DNA of 30,283 bases from Candidatus Parvarchaeota archaeon (GCA_023378805.1 JAMCSQ010000002.1:1-30283), one strand, 5' to 3'; shown: positions 1-6,609, numbered from the stretch's first letter. Translations and numbers: made by a program. The notes: generated from the letters alone by a model not told the origin.

Positions 1-1
1 G

Positions 2-916
2 AATGCCGCATCAGATTATGAAGCAATGGAGAAAGTTCCGGAAATAATAAATAAACGTCAGATACCAAAAGATAAAAGGATTCTTTTTGTAGGTGGAGAT
101 ATGGTAGATGGCGGAAACGACAAGGCACAGAGAACGAAGATGTCTCTGCCAAGAGCTCCAAGTCCAGAGGAGTTCCTAAAGAAACTAGAAGATATATTAA
201 ATGACAATGATAAGGAAAAGGCAAAGAGCAATTTCATGTCGGAATTGCATAAAGTAGTTTATGGCAATTCGGATATAGATTTGGGACAACAAGAAAAGAG
301 ACTTGATAGTTACCTTAGACCCTTGGGGGCTTTATTTGAAAAGGCCTACGTCGTTGGAGGAAACCACTTTGAGAGAGCTACTGGAAATGGAAGCGAAGGC
401 AGAATGATAGGGCCAAAGCTTGAAAGCAGCGGCACTAAAGAAGTTGTTTACGTTGATGATTACCTTTTGAGAGGAGAAACGCCCTATCTAGATAAATATG
501 GACTGCTGCAAATGCACAGTGCAGGTTATAGAGGAGGAGCAGATGCAAGAACATCTCTTATGAATACGGTAAAGAACACTGGAAAAGACCTAGTTGATAT
601 AGCTATGGCAGGAGACTGTCATGAACCAGGTATAAAATTTGCATTGAAAAAGAAGGATGAAGAATGGAAAACTATGGCAGCAATCACTGTACCTGCACTT
701 GAAAATGAGACATACTTTGAAAGTTATATAATACACAAACCAAATTACACAAAAGGGATAAGTGAACTTTACATACCTACTGATACAACTATAGGAACTT
801 CATACTTAAAGTACAGACTAATACCGTTGCAAGGAATAAGAACCACCATGCAAACAGAAGGAGGATCCAGATACAGTCGTTTGCTTGATAATCTGCTTAA
901 AAAGTTCACTAACTAA
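2..916 (+). CDS. Metallophosphoesterase (calcineurin-like), 5'-truncated by the window edge
   Basis: The reading frame is open from base 2, and the first in-frame ATG is at 26. The upstream codons (NAASDYEA) look like coding sequence, so the gene most likely begins before the window. Visible motifs of the two-metal calcineurin-like phosphoesterase fold, numbered from the ATG at 26, are GGDMVDGG near residue 23, GGNHFERA near 111, a later MHSAGYRGG, and GDCHEPG. These correspond to the GD, GNH, H and GH blocks. The DxH block that normally precedes GD is missing from the visible part and should lie just upstream, which supports truncation. A 70-residue lysine/glutamate-rich insert separates the GD and GNH blocks. 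The substrate cannot be read from the sequence; phosphodiester hydrolysis of a nucleotide or nucleic acid is the family expectation. The next gene starts 38 nt downstream with its own promoter-like box. Confidence 0.75.
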   Translation, partial: NAASDYEAMEKVPEIINKRQIPKDKRILFVGGDMVDGGNDKAQRTKMSLPRAPSPEEFLKKLEDILNDNDKEKAKSNFMSELHKVVYGNSDIDLGQQEKRLDSYLRPLGALFEKAYVVGGNHFERATGNGSEGRMIGPKLESSGTKEVVYVDDYLLRGETPYLDKYGLLQMHSAGYRGGADARTSLMNTVKNTGKDLVDIAMAGDCHEPGIKFALKKKDEEWKTMAAITVPALENETYFESYIIHKPNYTKGISELYIPTDTTIGTSYLKYRLIPLQGIRTTMQTEGGSRYSRLLDNLLKKFTN

Positions 917-922
917 ACACAC

Positions 923-933
923 AAATATTAGTA
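923..933 (+). promoter_or_regulatory. TATA-like box for the DHH phosphoesterase gene
   Basis: The AT-rich element AAATATTAGTA is centred about 27 nt upstream of the ATG at 955. In archaea TATA sits about 26 nt before the transcription start, so the mRNA would be leaderless. No Shine-Dalgarno sequence precedes the start codon. Confidence 0.4.
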
Positions 934-954
934 GTATAACCTACAGATATTCTT

Positions 955-2013
955 ATGAATGAGATTAAGAAAAAAGAAAGCATAAAAAGTGTAAGAGATT
1001 TTATATTAAAAAACAATGATTTCACTATTTTTTACCATCTTGATACAGACGGAATAGTAAGTGCAGCGTTACTTACCGCCGCCCTCAAAAAAATGAACAA
1101 AGGCGTTTATTATTATAGACCTACTAACTACGAAGATTACAAAGATATAGACATGCAGGAATACAGCAAGAACGTAATAGTCTGTGACATGCAGATAAGA
1201 GAGGATCAACTACAACTATTCAAGGACAAAAACCTTTGTATAATAGATCATCATCAGACAATAAACGCCGAGCTACCGGCCTATGCAAATCCAAAAATCT
1301 GGGAGGATTACACATATACACCATGTTCACTGCTGGTTTACATAATATTCGAACAGGAAATAAACGAACTTGACTGGGCGTCTGCAATAGGTCTTGTAGG
1401 GGATTCTGGAGGCAAAGAAAATTCAGATTTTGTGAAAAAGACAGCGGAAAAATATGGAATAAAGATAGGAAAAGACGATTTTATGTATGATAATGACTTT
1501 GGAAAGGCTGCGGGGATGATAGGCTCTATGACTACTTTATACAATAGAGAAGGTGCGGATGAAGCATTAGGAATTCTAATTAACAGTAATTCTATTGCTG
1601 AGGTTCTTAACAACCAAAAACTTGTTTTTGCAGACAAAAAAGTAAGAGATGAACTTGAAAAACTCAAAAAAGACTTCAAGGAGAACGCCCAAAAATCAGG
1701 AAGAATATACTTTTATGAATTGGACCAGAAAAAGAAGAGGTATTCCTCTACGCTGGTTACTGAGCTCAGTTTTGACAAAGAATACTACGGCAATGTCCTA
1801 GTGTTCATGACAAAGATAAACGGAAGGGTTATGCGTCTTAATATAAGGGCAAATGGAGTGGAAATAAAACTGCCTGTAATGCTTAACAACATATTCAAAA
1901 ATATGAAGGGAGAAGGGGGAGGGCATGATAAAGCATCAGGCGGCTCGATAGATTACAAAGATAAAGACAAATTTAAGAAGCTTTTTCTTGAAGAAGCGAA
2001 ATATCTAACTTAA
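955..2013 (+). CDS. DHH/DHHA1 family phosphoesterase (RecJ-like or oligonucleotide/pAp phosphatase-like)
   Basis: The 352-residue protein has a DHH domain with HLDTDG at 28-33, CDMQ at 77-80 and DHH at 98-100. A C-terminal DHHA1 domain carries the substrate-binding GGGHDKASGG near 322-331. DHH proteins use two Mn ions to hydrolyse phosphodiesters. Archaeal members include RecJ-like single-strand exonucleases (GAN, RecJ homologues) and nanoRNase-type enzymes. The length and lack of an added OB or extra domain fit the short archaeal RecJ-like/NrnA-like group, and sequence alone does not decide between them. The start at 955 has no ribosome-binding site but follows a TATA-like box at leaderless spacing. 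Its stop codon abuts the stop of the convergent EF-1beta gene with no gap. Confidence 0.85.
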   Translation: MNEIKKKESIKSVRDFILKNNDFTIFYHLDTDGIVSAALLTAALKKMNKGVYYYRPTNYEDYKDIDMQEYSKNVIVCDMQIREDQLQLFKDKNLCIIDHHQTINAELPAYANPKIWEDYTYTPCSLLVYIIFEQEINELDWASAIGLVGDSGGKENSDFVKKTAEKYGIKIGKDDFMYDNDFGKAAGMIGSMTTLYNREGADEALGILINSNSIAEVLNNQKLVFADKKVRDELEKLKKDFKENAQKSGRIYFYELDQKKKRYSSTLVTELSFDKEYYGNVLVFMTKINGRVMRLNIRANGVEIKLPVMLNNIFKNMKGEGGGHDKASGGSIDYKDKDKFKKLFLEEAKYLT

Positions 2014-2283
2014 TTAGAAATCTGGCGCTCTGCTTACTTCTGATATGCTTAAACTTGCATCAGTGAATGATGCGAATGCCTCTTCAATATTTGAAGTGCC
2101 CTGCTCTTCGTCTGCTAAAAGTGTTATCATTATCACTGTTAAGCCGAATGCCAGAGGCTGCACTTCCACTTTGTATATTGAACCGTATTTTGAAAGAAAG
2201 GATTTTATTTTTTCCGATACATCGTCTAAATTAGAAGAAGTATCCTTCGGAAGCGCCTTTATTTTTATTACTACCTTTCCCAT
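2014..2283 (-). CDS. ef1b: Translation elongation factor 1-beta (aEF-1B)
   Basis: The 89-residue protein begins MGKVVIKIKALPKD and matches the archaeal EF-1beta family, a ferredoxin-like alpha-beta fold of about 88-90 residues that acts as the guanine-nucleotide exchange factor for EF-1alpha in the cytoplasm. Conserved features include the pattern around YKVEVQPLAFGLTVIMITL and the C-terminal VSRAPDF. The frame stays open upstream to 2400, but that extension only overlaps the zinc-ribbon gene in another frame and looks unlike the family. The start at 2283 gives the standard length. The start codon follows the stop of the upstream zinc-ribbon gene after one base (TAATATG), so the two are almost certainly co-transcribed and the start has no Shine-Dalgarno sequence. 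Confidence 0.93.
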   Translation of the reverse strand: MGKVVIKIKALPKDTSSNLDDVSEKIKSFLSKYGSIYKVEVQPLAFGLTVIMITLLADEEQGTSNIEEAFASFTDASLSISEVSRAPDF

Positions 2284-2284
2284 A

Positions 2285-2470
2285 TTAAGGTCCCACAAAC
2301 CCGCATACTTTACAGGTGTAATTAACTCCCCTTCCCCTGCACTTTCCGCACCTTGAAATCTTAGTACCGCAGTTAGGGCAGTTAAACACCACTGAATCAT
2401 CTATTATTGATATATTTCTTTCACAAGATATACAGAAATTCTTTTGCATTTCAACTAGCTCTTCTGCCAT
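2285..2470 (-). CDS. Small archaeal zinc-ribbon protein (HVO_2753-like), upstream of EF-1beta
   Basis: This 61-residue protein has four CxxC pairs: CISC, CPNC, CGKC and CKVC. It should therefore bind two zinc ions. This small zinc-finger family is widespread in archaea and is commonly found next to the EF-1beta gene, as here with one base between the reading frames. A role linked to translation or RNA binding is inferred from neighbourhood only. Its ATG at 2470 lies 27 nt from the centre of a TATA box shared with the divergent pth2, so the mRNA is probably leaderless. Confidence 0.88.
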   Translation of the reverse strand: MAEELVEMQKNFCISCERNISIIDDSVVFNCPNCGTKISRCGKCRGRGVNYTCKVCGFVGP

Positions 2471-2490
2471 TTGTAGTTTATTATCAGATT

Positions 2491-2504
2491 GATATTTATA
2501 TGTT
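2491..2504. promoter_or_regulatory. Shared bidirectional TATA box between the zinc-ribbon/EF-1beta and pth2 operons
   Basis: The 51-nt gap 2471-2521 separates two divergent start codons. Its centre holds GATATTTATATGTT, which reads AACATATAAATATC on the other strand, so both strands show a good archaeal TATA. The centre (about 2496) is about 26 nt from the ATG at 2522 and about 27 nt from the ATG at 2470. Both genes would be transcribed leaderless from a single TBP site. Confidence 0.6.
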
Positions 2505-2521
2505 TCTGTTATAGATAATAT

Positions 2522-2881
2522 ATGGAAAAAGATATAAAACAGGTTATAATACTAAGGAAAGACGTGAAGATGGGAACAGGAAAGCTTGTTGCTCAGGGCT
2601 CTCATGCAAGTCTTATGAGTTTTCTTCATGCTGAAAAAAGCTGCCCTGAGATTGCCAGAAAATGGTTAGTAGAAGGAGAAACAAAAATAGTATTGAAGGT
2701 GAACAAACAAGAGGAATTTGAGGAACTTAAAAATAAGCTTAAAAGAAGTAGCATACCATTTGAGGTCGTAAAAGATGCTGGTCAAACGCAAGTTCCCCCC
2801 GGAACTGAAACTGCAATAGGAATAGGGCCTTATTATGCAGATAAAATAAACTTAATAACCTCAAAACTAAAACTGTTATGA
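2522..2881 (+). CDS. pth2: Peptidyl-tRNA hydrolase, archaeal type (Pth2)
   Basis: The 119-residue protein matches Pth2 end to end: VIILRKDVKMGTGKLVAQGSH at the N terminus (the conserved K-G-K...Q..H patch), then WLVEGETKIVLKV, and the C-terminal DAGQTQVPPGT and IGPYYADKIN blocks. Pth2 releases peptides from peptidyl-tRNAs that drop off the ribosome, so that the tRNA can be reused. The length is typical of archaeal and eukaryotic Pth2, which is unrelated to bacterial Pth. The start is set by the family N terminus and the shared TATA box 26 nt upstream. The stop overlaps the start of the next gene in an ATGA. Confidence 0.96.
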   Translation: MEKDIKQVIILRKDVKMGTGKLVAQGSHASLMSFLHAEKSCPEIARKWLVEGETKIVLKVNKQEEFEELKNKLKRSSIPFEVVKDAGQTQVPPGTETAIGIGPYYADKINLITSKLKLL

Positions 2882-3198
2882 CAAATATACTGCACTTAAT
2901 GATAAATTCGATGATACAGACAGATCCGTATATAGCATACCTGTTCTTTGCAATGATAATAGCCGGCGTCGGGATAACTTACTTTTACAGAAAAGAGATT
3001 GGATTTATTGTAACTATAATAATCTCTGCTATAATAGGTTACATGGGGATACTTTATCCTTTTATATACATAATAACAGCTTTTTGTGCAGTTCTTCTTT
3101 TCCTTTCTGTATCCGGAAATGGCTCGATAACAAGACCGATAAAAAACCTGGAAAGCTGGATTTACATAAAACTCATGCTAAAGAAGAGAAAAGGGTAA
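2878..3198 (+). CDS. Small integral membrane protein, unknown function
   Basis: The ATG lies inside the pth2 stop (ATGA, 4-nt overlap), so translation is probably coupled. The 106 residues contain about three hydrophobic helices, near residues 18-36, 42-63 and 65-80 (the last two nearly continuous), and a basic tail ending LMLKKRKG. That tail suggests a cytoplasmic C terminus. I recognise no family. The convergent tRNA-Gly gene follows at once, ending one base beyond the stop codon on the opposite strand. The linkage to pth2 does not explain its role. Confidence 0.7.
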   Translation: MTNILHLMINSMIQTDPYIAYLFFAMIIAGVGITYFYRKEIGFIVTIIISAIIGYMGILYPFIYIITAFCAVLLFLSVSGNGSITRPIKNLESWIYIKLMLKKRKG

Positions 3199-3269
3199 TG
3201 CATCGGCCGGGATTCGAACCCGGGTCTCCACCGTGGCAGGGTAGTGTCTTACCACTGGACTACCGATGC
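3199..3269 (-). tRNA. tRNA-Gly(GCC)
   Basis: The minus strand folds into a complete cloverleaf: acceptor GCATCGG/CCGATGC with 7 perfect pairs, anticodon stem CTACC/GGTGG (one G-U), loop CTGCCAC with anticodon GCC, and T arm CCGGG-TTCGAAT-CCCGG. The discriminator base is A. CCA is not encoded (TTACCC follows), and there is no intron. A T-rich stretch downstream, inside the 3' end of the convergent membrane-protein gene, may end transcription. Confidence 0.96.
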
Positions 3270-3278
3270 TTAATACAA

Positions 3279-3289
3279 TTTATTAATAT
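3279..3289 (+). promoter_or_regulatory. TATA-like box for the PD-(D/E)XK gene
   Basis: TTTATTAATAT is centred about 25 nt before the ATG at 3308, the spacing expected for a leaderless archaeal transcript. Confidence 0.45.
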
Positions 3290-3293
3290 GCCT

Positions 3294-3303
3294 CTTTTAT
3301 ATA
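3294..3303 (-). promoter_or_regulatory. TATA box for tRNA-Gly
   Basis: On the minus strand TATATAAAAG is centred about 29 nt upstream of the tRNA 5' end at 3269. It is a close match to the archaeal TATA consensus. Confidence 0.5.
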
Positions 3304-3307
3304 TCTT

Positions 3308-3745
3308 ATGTATTTCGGAACGGAATTTAAGAAAGGCAGTAATCAATGGAAAAAGTTTGAAAATGACACTGCTGACGTATTTGAAAAATTCGATTATACA
3401 GTAGATAGAGACATAAGATTCAAGACTTACAGGTGGTTTCAGATTGATTTTATAGCTCAGGATAAAAGCAGAAGATTTTTTGTGGACTGCAAGAACCATT
3501 CATACATACCACCTGAGAAAGAAAAGGAATTTGTCAAAAGTCAGCTGATAAGGGCTAATAATTTTATTGAGAAAGAAGGAGAAAAGAAAAAAAAGAACAT
3601 AATACTATTAGTTACAAGAAACAAAACAAATTCATTGCTAATGCATAAAGAGGGTGGTGAAAATGTACTAGCAGTAGACTTCTATTCGCTACCAACTCTT
3701 CTTAAAGACATAGATTTATATGAAGACGAACTTTATGTTTTCTAG
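3308..3745 (+). CDS. PD-(D/E)XK nuclease-like protein
   Basis: The 145-residue protein shows the core of the restriction-endonuclease-like fold: a helix with E18 in KKFENDTADVFEKF, then D47 in FQIDFIA, and D60-x-K62 in FFVDCKNH. These match the E...D...(D/E)xK metal-binding signature. The rest is short and basic (KEGEKKKKN), ending in beta/alpha segments. Archaeal relatives of this size include resolvase-like and NucS/Mrr-like nucleases, but no diagnostic motif of Hjc is present. The DNA target and role are unknown; there is no methyltransferase partner beside it, so a restriction system is unlikely. The gene stands alone with its own TATA-like box and its stop abuts the convergent PCNA stop. 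Confidence 0.7.
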   Translation: MYFGTEFKKGSNQWKKFENDTADVFEKFDYTVDRDIRFKTYRWFQIDFIAQDKSRRFFVDCKNHSYIPPEKEKEFVKSQLIRANNFIEKEGEKKKKNIILLVTRNKTNSLLMHKEGGENVLAVDFYSLPTLLKDIDLYEDELYVF

Positions 3746-4486
3746 TTACTCGAGTCTGTTTGCAAGAATAAACGACATCACTGCATCTGAATTTATCTCA
3801 TAATCCAATTTAAGAGGATAATTATTTGAAAACGAAAGTTTTATAGGCTTTTCTGAATCAACTGCGTACATGAACTTTGAAAGATAATCTATTGAGTATT
3901 TTGACCTTGTCGTTGATTCAGACTTCAAATCAAATATCTCCTTGTTGTCATTTATCGATAATTCCTGTGAAAACTCCTTTTCTTCGCTTTTTGAGCTTAT
4001 TATAAGCCTTGGCCTATCAACCGTAAAGTATATTGAATCATCGACCAATGAAGCTGCCTTTACTGAATCTTTTATAAGAGAGCTTAAAACAGTTACTTCT
4101 GCAGTAAATTTAAGCTGAGGTATTTTCTGTGCAGTATAATTCTCATCAATTAAAGGAATACCAAAGTGCTGCTTGTTCCTGCCATTTATATCTATTATCA
4201 GCCTGTTCTTAGAATCTGACATCTTTATCTTATCTTCTTTCTTTACTAGTCTAAGTATACCGTTTAGATCATCCAATGAAACGGATATCTTTACAGGCTT
4301 TTCTATGCTGAAATTCGAAAATATGGATTTTTTAGCCTCAAAAAGGACCATTGCTATGTTAGCGGGATCCATCGCCTTTATCGCAAATCCTTCTTCATTA
4401 AAGTCTATAGAAACATCAGACATTAAACTGCCTATTGTATCCATCATCTTCTTAAAAACTTCTGCATCCCTGAATTCAGCTTCCAT
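3746..4486 (-). CDS. pcn: DNA polymerase sliding clamp PCNA
   Basis: The 246-residue length is typical of archaeal PCNA. The N-terminal domain has FKKMMDTIGSLMSDVSIDFNEEGFAIKAMDPANIAMV, the family hallmark (shown here only as the overall pattern of residues 11-47). The interdomain loop and a second domain with SLIKDSVKAASLVDDSIYF follow. The C terminus ends in YEINSDAVMSFILANRLE. PCNA forms a trimeric ring that tethers polymerase, ligase, FEN1 and other factors to DNA. The start overlaps the end of the OB-fold gene by 11 nt, so the two are one transcription unit and probably translationally coupled. The catalytic partners are not in this window. Confidence 0.97.
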   Translation of the reverse strand: MEAEFRDAEVFKKMMDTIGSLMSDVSIDFNEEGFAIKAMDPANIAMVLFEAKKSIFSNFSIEKPVKISVSLDDLNGILRLVKKEDKIKMSDSKNRLIIDINGRNKQHFGIPLIDENYTAQKIPQLKFTAEVTVLSSLIKDSVKAASLVDDSIYFTVDRPRLIISSKSEEKEFSQELSINDNKEIFDLKSESTTRSKYSIDYLSKFMYAVDSEKPIKLSFSNNYPLKLDYEINSDAVMSFILANRLE

Positions 4487-4811
4487 CGATACTTAATAGA
4501 TCATTTCTTATTATTAAATACTTTTTGTAATTATTGTAATCATTTATATTTATCTTTTCCGTCTTGTCTGCTCTTACTTCAAAAGATGAATCCGCAGCAA
4601 TGCTTCTCCCAGTAACAAGAACTAAATCAGCAGGTTCTAACTTTGTACTTTCCTGATAATTTGGAAGGCAGGTTATTCTTTGAGTATTGTCTTCTACTTC
4701 AAACACGCCGGTTTTATCGTCAAATGAAATCACTTTGCCGATAAACCTAATTCTCACATTATCTTCTTTTATTTCCTTAATTTCAGTATCCTTTATTACC
4801 TGATTTTCCAT
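4476..4811 (-). CDS. Small OB-fold-like protein, probable nucleic-acid binding
   Basis: The 111 residues begin with an acidic linker (KDTEIKEIKEDN). They continue with a five-strand-like pattern, VRIRFIGKVISFDDKTGVFEVEDNT then ITCLP and ADLVLVTGRS, which resembles the OB fold of RPA32-like or RPA-associated proteins. The GKV and DLVLVTG elements fit OB strands beta1 and beta4. Position directly upstream of PCNA, with an 11-nt overlap, suggests a replication or repair role, but this is inference. The start overlaps the stop of the upstream exported-protein gene by one base (TAATG). Confidence 0.6.
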   Translation of the reverse strand: MENQVIKDTEIKEIKEDNVRIRFIGKVISFDDKTGVFEVEDNTQRITCLPNYQESTKLEPADLVLVTGRSIAADSSFEVRADKTEKININDYNNYKKYLIIRNDLLSIDGS

Positions 4812-5269
4812 TAACTGGTAGAGTTCACCACTGTTATATTTATGGGTATTACCTTATAATTTACGCAGTTAAGATAACTTACTGACAGATTTGCAACCAC
4901 TGGGTAATTTCCTATTTTTGACGGGGAGTAAACTCCAAAACTTGTGTATCCCCTTGTACTAACATTAAGCTCTGTAGAATTGGCAACTTGAATAAAAAAT
5001 GGCACGCTTTCGGAGGGTTTTACAGCCAAAGCAATATTTTCAGTTACATTGCCAGTGTTATTTACTCCTATTGTAAAAAAGGTGTTGGTATTTTCAGGTG
5101 CTTTTACACCTGTACTTGCGGCATAATTAAATCCAAGGTTAACTGAATTGCAGTTTATAGTCTGAACTACCGGCGCTTTGTAAACGGGGGAAGTTTTTCC
5201 AGCTGCAATAAATCCAATTAAAAACACTATCAATAAAGCAAGCAATAAATAGTTCCTGAATCCTTTCAT
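4811..5269 (-). CDS. Exported or membrane-anchored beta-sandwich protein, unknown
   Basis: I place the start at 5269 (MKGFRNYLLLALLIVFLIGFIAAG), which gives a clean signal peptide or N-terminal anchor. The frame extends to 5323, but that adds residues that would overlap the start of the divergent methyltransferase. After the hydrophobic stretch come about 130 polar residues rich in N, V, T and S, with pattern such as FTIGVNNTGNVTENIALAV. This resembles a CARDB/NEW1-type Ig-like domain, and several NxT/NxS sequons are present. A surface or envelope role is inferred. It is odd that it leads an operon with an OB-fold protein and PCNA. Confidence 0.6.
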   Translation of the reverse strand: MKGFRNYLLLALLIVFLIGFIAAGKTSPVYKAPVVQTINCNSVNLGFNYAASTGVKAPENTNTFFTIGVNNTGNVTENIALAVKPSESVPFFIQVANSTELNVSTRGYTSFGVYSPSKIGNYPVVANLSVSYLNCVNYKVIPINITVVNSTS

Positions 5270-5312
5270 ATTATCATTTAATTTAGTATTGATTGTTAAT
5301 AAGTGTTTCGAT

Positions 5313-5930
5313 ATGGTATACATAAAGGAATTTAAGGGAGTTTATCCCCCTGCTGAAGATAGCTTACTTCTATTAAGCGCAGTAAAATATGCACATGGTA
5401 AAGTACTTGACATGTTCGCTGGCAGCGGCATAATAGGATTAAATGCTGCAAACAGATCTGAGAAAGTTACATTTGCAGATATAAACCCCAATGCAATAAA
5501 GGCAATAAAATACAACGCAAAGAGAAATGGGATTAAAAACGTTGAATGTGTACTTTCAGATTTATTCTCTTCCCTTAGCAATAGAAAATTTGATGTTATA
5601 TACGCAAATCCTCCTTATCTGCCGGAAAAGAAAGAAAGCAAGTGGATAAATCACGCTTTAAGCGGCGGAAGAGAAGGCAGCGAACTAACCATAGATTTAA
5701 TACATTCACTAAAAGCGCATCTTAAAGATAAAGGAAAGGCATTTATTGTTCTATCAACCGTTTATTATACGGATAAAGTATATAAGGAAATAAAACGTTT
5801 AAAACTTAACTTTGAGAAGTTATCTTCGGTTAATTTTTTCTTCGAGGAGATTATCCTTATAAAAATATATGACACGAGCAGGAATAGCGGTAAATCAGGG
5901 CAGAATTATAGTAGCAGTAATAATAAATAA
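5313..5930 (+). CDS. HemK2/Mtq2-like N5-glutamine methyltransferase
   Basis: Starting at 5313 the protein begins MVYIKEFKGVYPPAEDS, the usual N terminus of the archaeal/eukaryotic Mtq2 family. The ATG at 5289 adds eight residues with no family counterpart. SAM-binding motif I is DMFAGSGIIG at 33-42, the acidic residue of motif II is D56 in FADIN, and the catalytic NPPYLP is at 99-104. This group methylates the glutamine of the GGQ motif in release factor aRF1, with Trm112 as partner in characterised members. RF1 and Trm112 are not visible here. The last 18 or so residues (DTSRNSGKSGQNYSSSNNK) are low-complexity and lie in the 62-nt overlap with the next gene, so they may be a recent extension. 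Confidence 0.85.
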   Translation: MVYIKEFKGVYPPAEDSLLLLSAVKYAHGKVLDMFAGSGIIGLNAANRSEKVTFADINPNAIKAIKYNAKRNGIKNVECVLSDLFSSLSNRKFDVIYANPPYLPEKKESKWINHALSGGREGSELTIDLIHSLKAHLKDKGKAFIVLSTVYYTDKVYKEIKRLKLNFEKLSSVNFFFEEIILIKIYDTSRNSGKSGQNYSSSNNK

Positions 5931-6192
5931 TTCTGTGCAGGTACATAGAGTAAAGAGTCTAAGTGAGGTTAAAGATATACTTAACACTGCAAAACCCAGT
6001 ATAGTAGGAATCGATAAAAGCGCCGCAGAATTTTTTGAGGATATTTCATTTTCATTCAATACCGTAAAAATCGACGGAGAGAAGGAACCAAATCCAGTTA
6101 AGTCACTTACTATGCTGAGCATAACAAAAGATTCGGATATCGGAGCTATAAACTCCGCTTATTATTCAAAGGAAGCAGAGAATTCTGAGTAA
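5869..6192 (+). CDS. Small protein of unknown function, possible RNase H-like half fold
   Basis: The 107-residue reading frame overlaps the 3' end of the methyltransferase by 62 nt in the +1 frame. Its N terminus AGIAVNQGRIIVAVIINNSVQVHRV forms a beta-hairpin pattern followed by a helix and SIVGIDKSAAEFFEDI. This resembles the first strands of the RNase H/RuvC-like fold, where a strand ends in GID. The protein is too short for a complete nuclease, and I cannot assign a family. Codon use looks coding, and no other in-frame ATG lies before residue 81. A GTG at 5935 is an alternative start but would lose the hairpin. The stop sits one base from the convergent sepF stop. Confidence 0.55.
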   Translation: MTRAGIAVNQGRIIVAVIINNSVQVHRVKSLSEVKDILNTAKPSIVGIDKSAAEFFEDISFSFNTVKIDGEKEPNPVKSLTMLSITKDSDIGAINSAYYSKEAENSE

Positions 6193-6193
6193 A

Positions 6194-6598
6194 TTAAACC
6201 TTATTGTCTTGGCCGCTCAATACTTCTCCTTTTTCAACCTTCACAAAATCAGGCACTACCAGAAGATAGTCTTCATCTACGCCGATTATCTGTGCTTCTG
6301 CAGCATCTGCACTTTTCTTTAATTTAGAAATCGTTCTTTTTAACTCATCTACTCCTCCTTTTTCCCTTATCTCTTTGATCTTTATGAACGATAGAGTATA
6401 CCCGGAACGAATGTCATTCAGTATAGCGCTGGCATCCTCAAACTTATTAAGATTGTAGTATTTTACATATATTTTAGCCATCGGCTTATCTCCTTGCTCA
6501 ACCTCTAATTCTACATAGTCATTGCCCTGATTAGAAGAATCCACATTTACATTCTTCTTGAATATATTCAAGAAACTATCAAACGGAAGATTTACCAT
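6194..6598 (-). CDS. sepF: Archaeal SepF cell-division protein
   Basis: The 134-residue protein carries the SepF (DUF552) domain with IYVKYYNLNKFEDASAILND, RSGYTLSFIKIKEI, and the C-terminal EAQIIGVDEDYLLVVPD. The N terminus MVNLPFDSFLNIFKK can form the amphipathic membrane-targeting helix that SepF uses to anchor FtsZ at mid-cell. Archaeal SepF is the likely membrane anchor of FtsZ in archaea that lack FtsA. I prefer the ATG at 6598 over the in-frame GTG at 6604. The GTG lies inside a Shine-Dalgarno-like GAGGTG (6609-6604), which ends 5 nt before the ATG. FtsZ is not in this window. The gene lies 89 nt downstream of tRNA-Leu. Confidence 0.9.
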   Translation of the reverse strand: MVNLPFDSFLNIFKKNVNVDSSNQGNDYVELEVEQGDKPMAKIYVKYYNLNKFEDASAILNDIRSGYTLSFIKIKEIREKGGVDELKRTISKLKKSADAAEAQIIGVDEDYLLVVPDFVKVEKGEVLSGQDNKV

Positions 6599-6603
6599 GT
6601 TCA

Positions 6604-6609
6604 CACCTC
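6604..6609 (-). promoter_or_regulatory. Shine-Dalgarno site deciding the sepF start
   Basis: GAGGTG on the minus strand is followed by 5 nt (TGAAC) and then ATG at 6598. It is one of few convincing Shine-Dalgarno sites in the window. It implies that sepF is read from an mRNA with a leader, either its own or a read-through from the upstream genes. Confidence 0.6.

Noticed and set aside
1338..1679. Minus-strand frame within the DHH gene
   Set aside because: Serine- and phenylalanine-rich shadow of the DHH frame, with no start signal or family pattern.
2284..2400. N-terminal extension of EF-1beta to 2400
   Set aside because: The extra 39 residues overlap the zinc-ribbon gene in another frame and do not resemble the family. 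Start at 2283 gives the normal length.
3084..3404. Plus-strand reading frame across the tRNA-Gly gene
   Set aside because: Its core (RPGFEPGSPPWQG) is the well-known artefact of translating the antisense of a tRNA T arm and anticodon arm.
3308..3745. Holliday-junction resolvase Hjc
   Set aside because: The PD-(D/E)XK core is visible, but the N-terminal glycine/arginine pattern and the ExK spacing of Hjc are not seen.
5270..5312. Third central-TATA divergent promoter between the exported protein and the methyltransferase
   Set aside because: The 43-nt gap is AT-rich (TTAATTTAGTATT), but no clear TATA element sits 26 nt from both starts.
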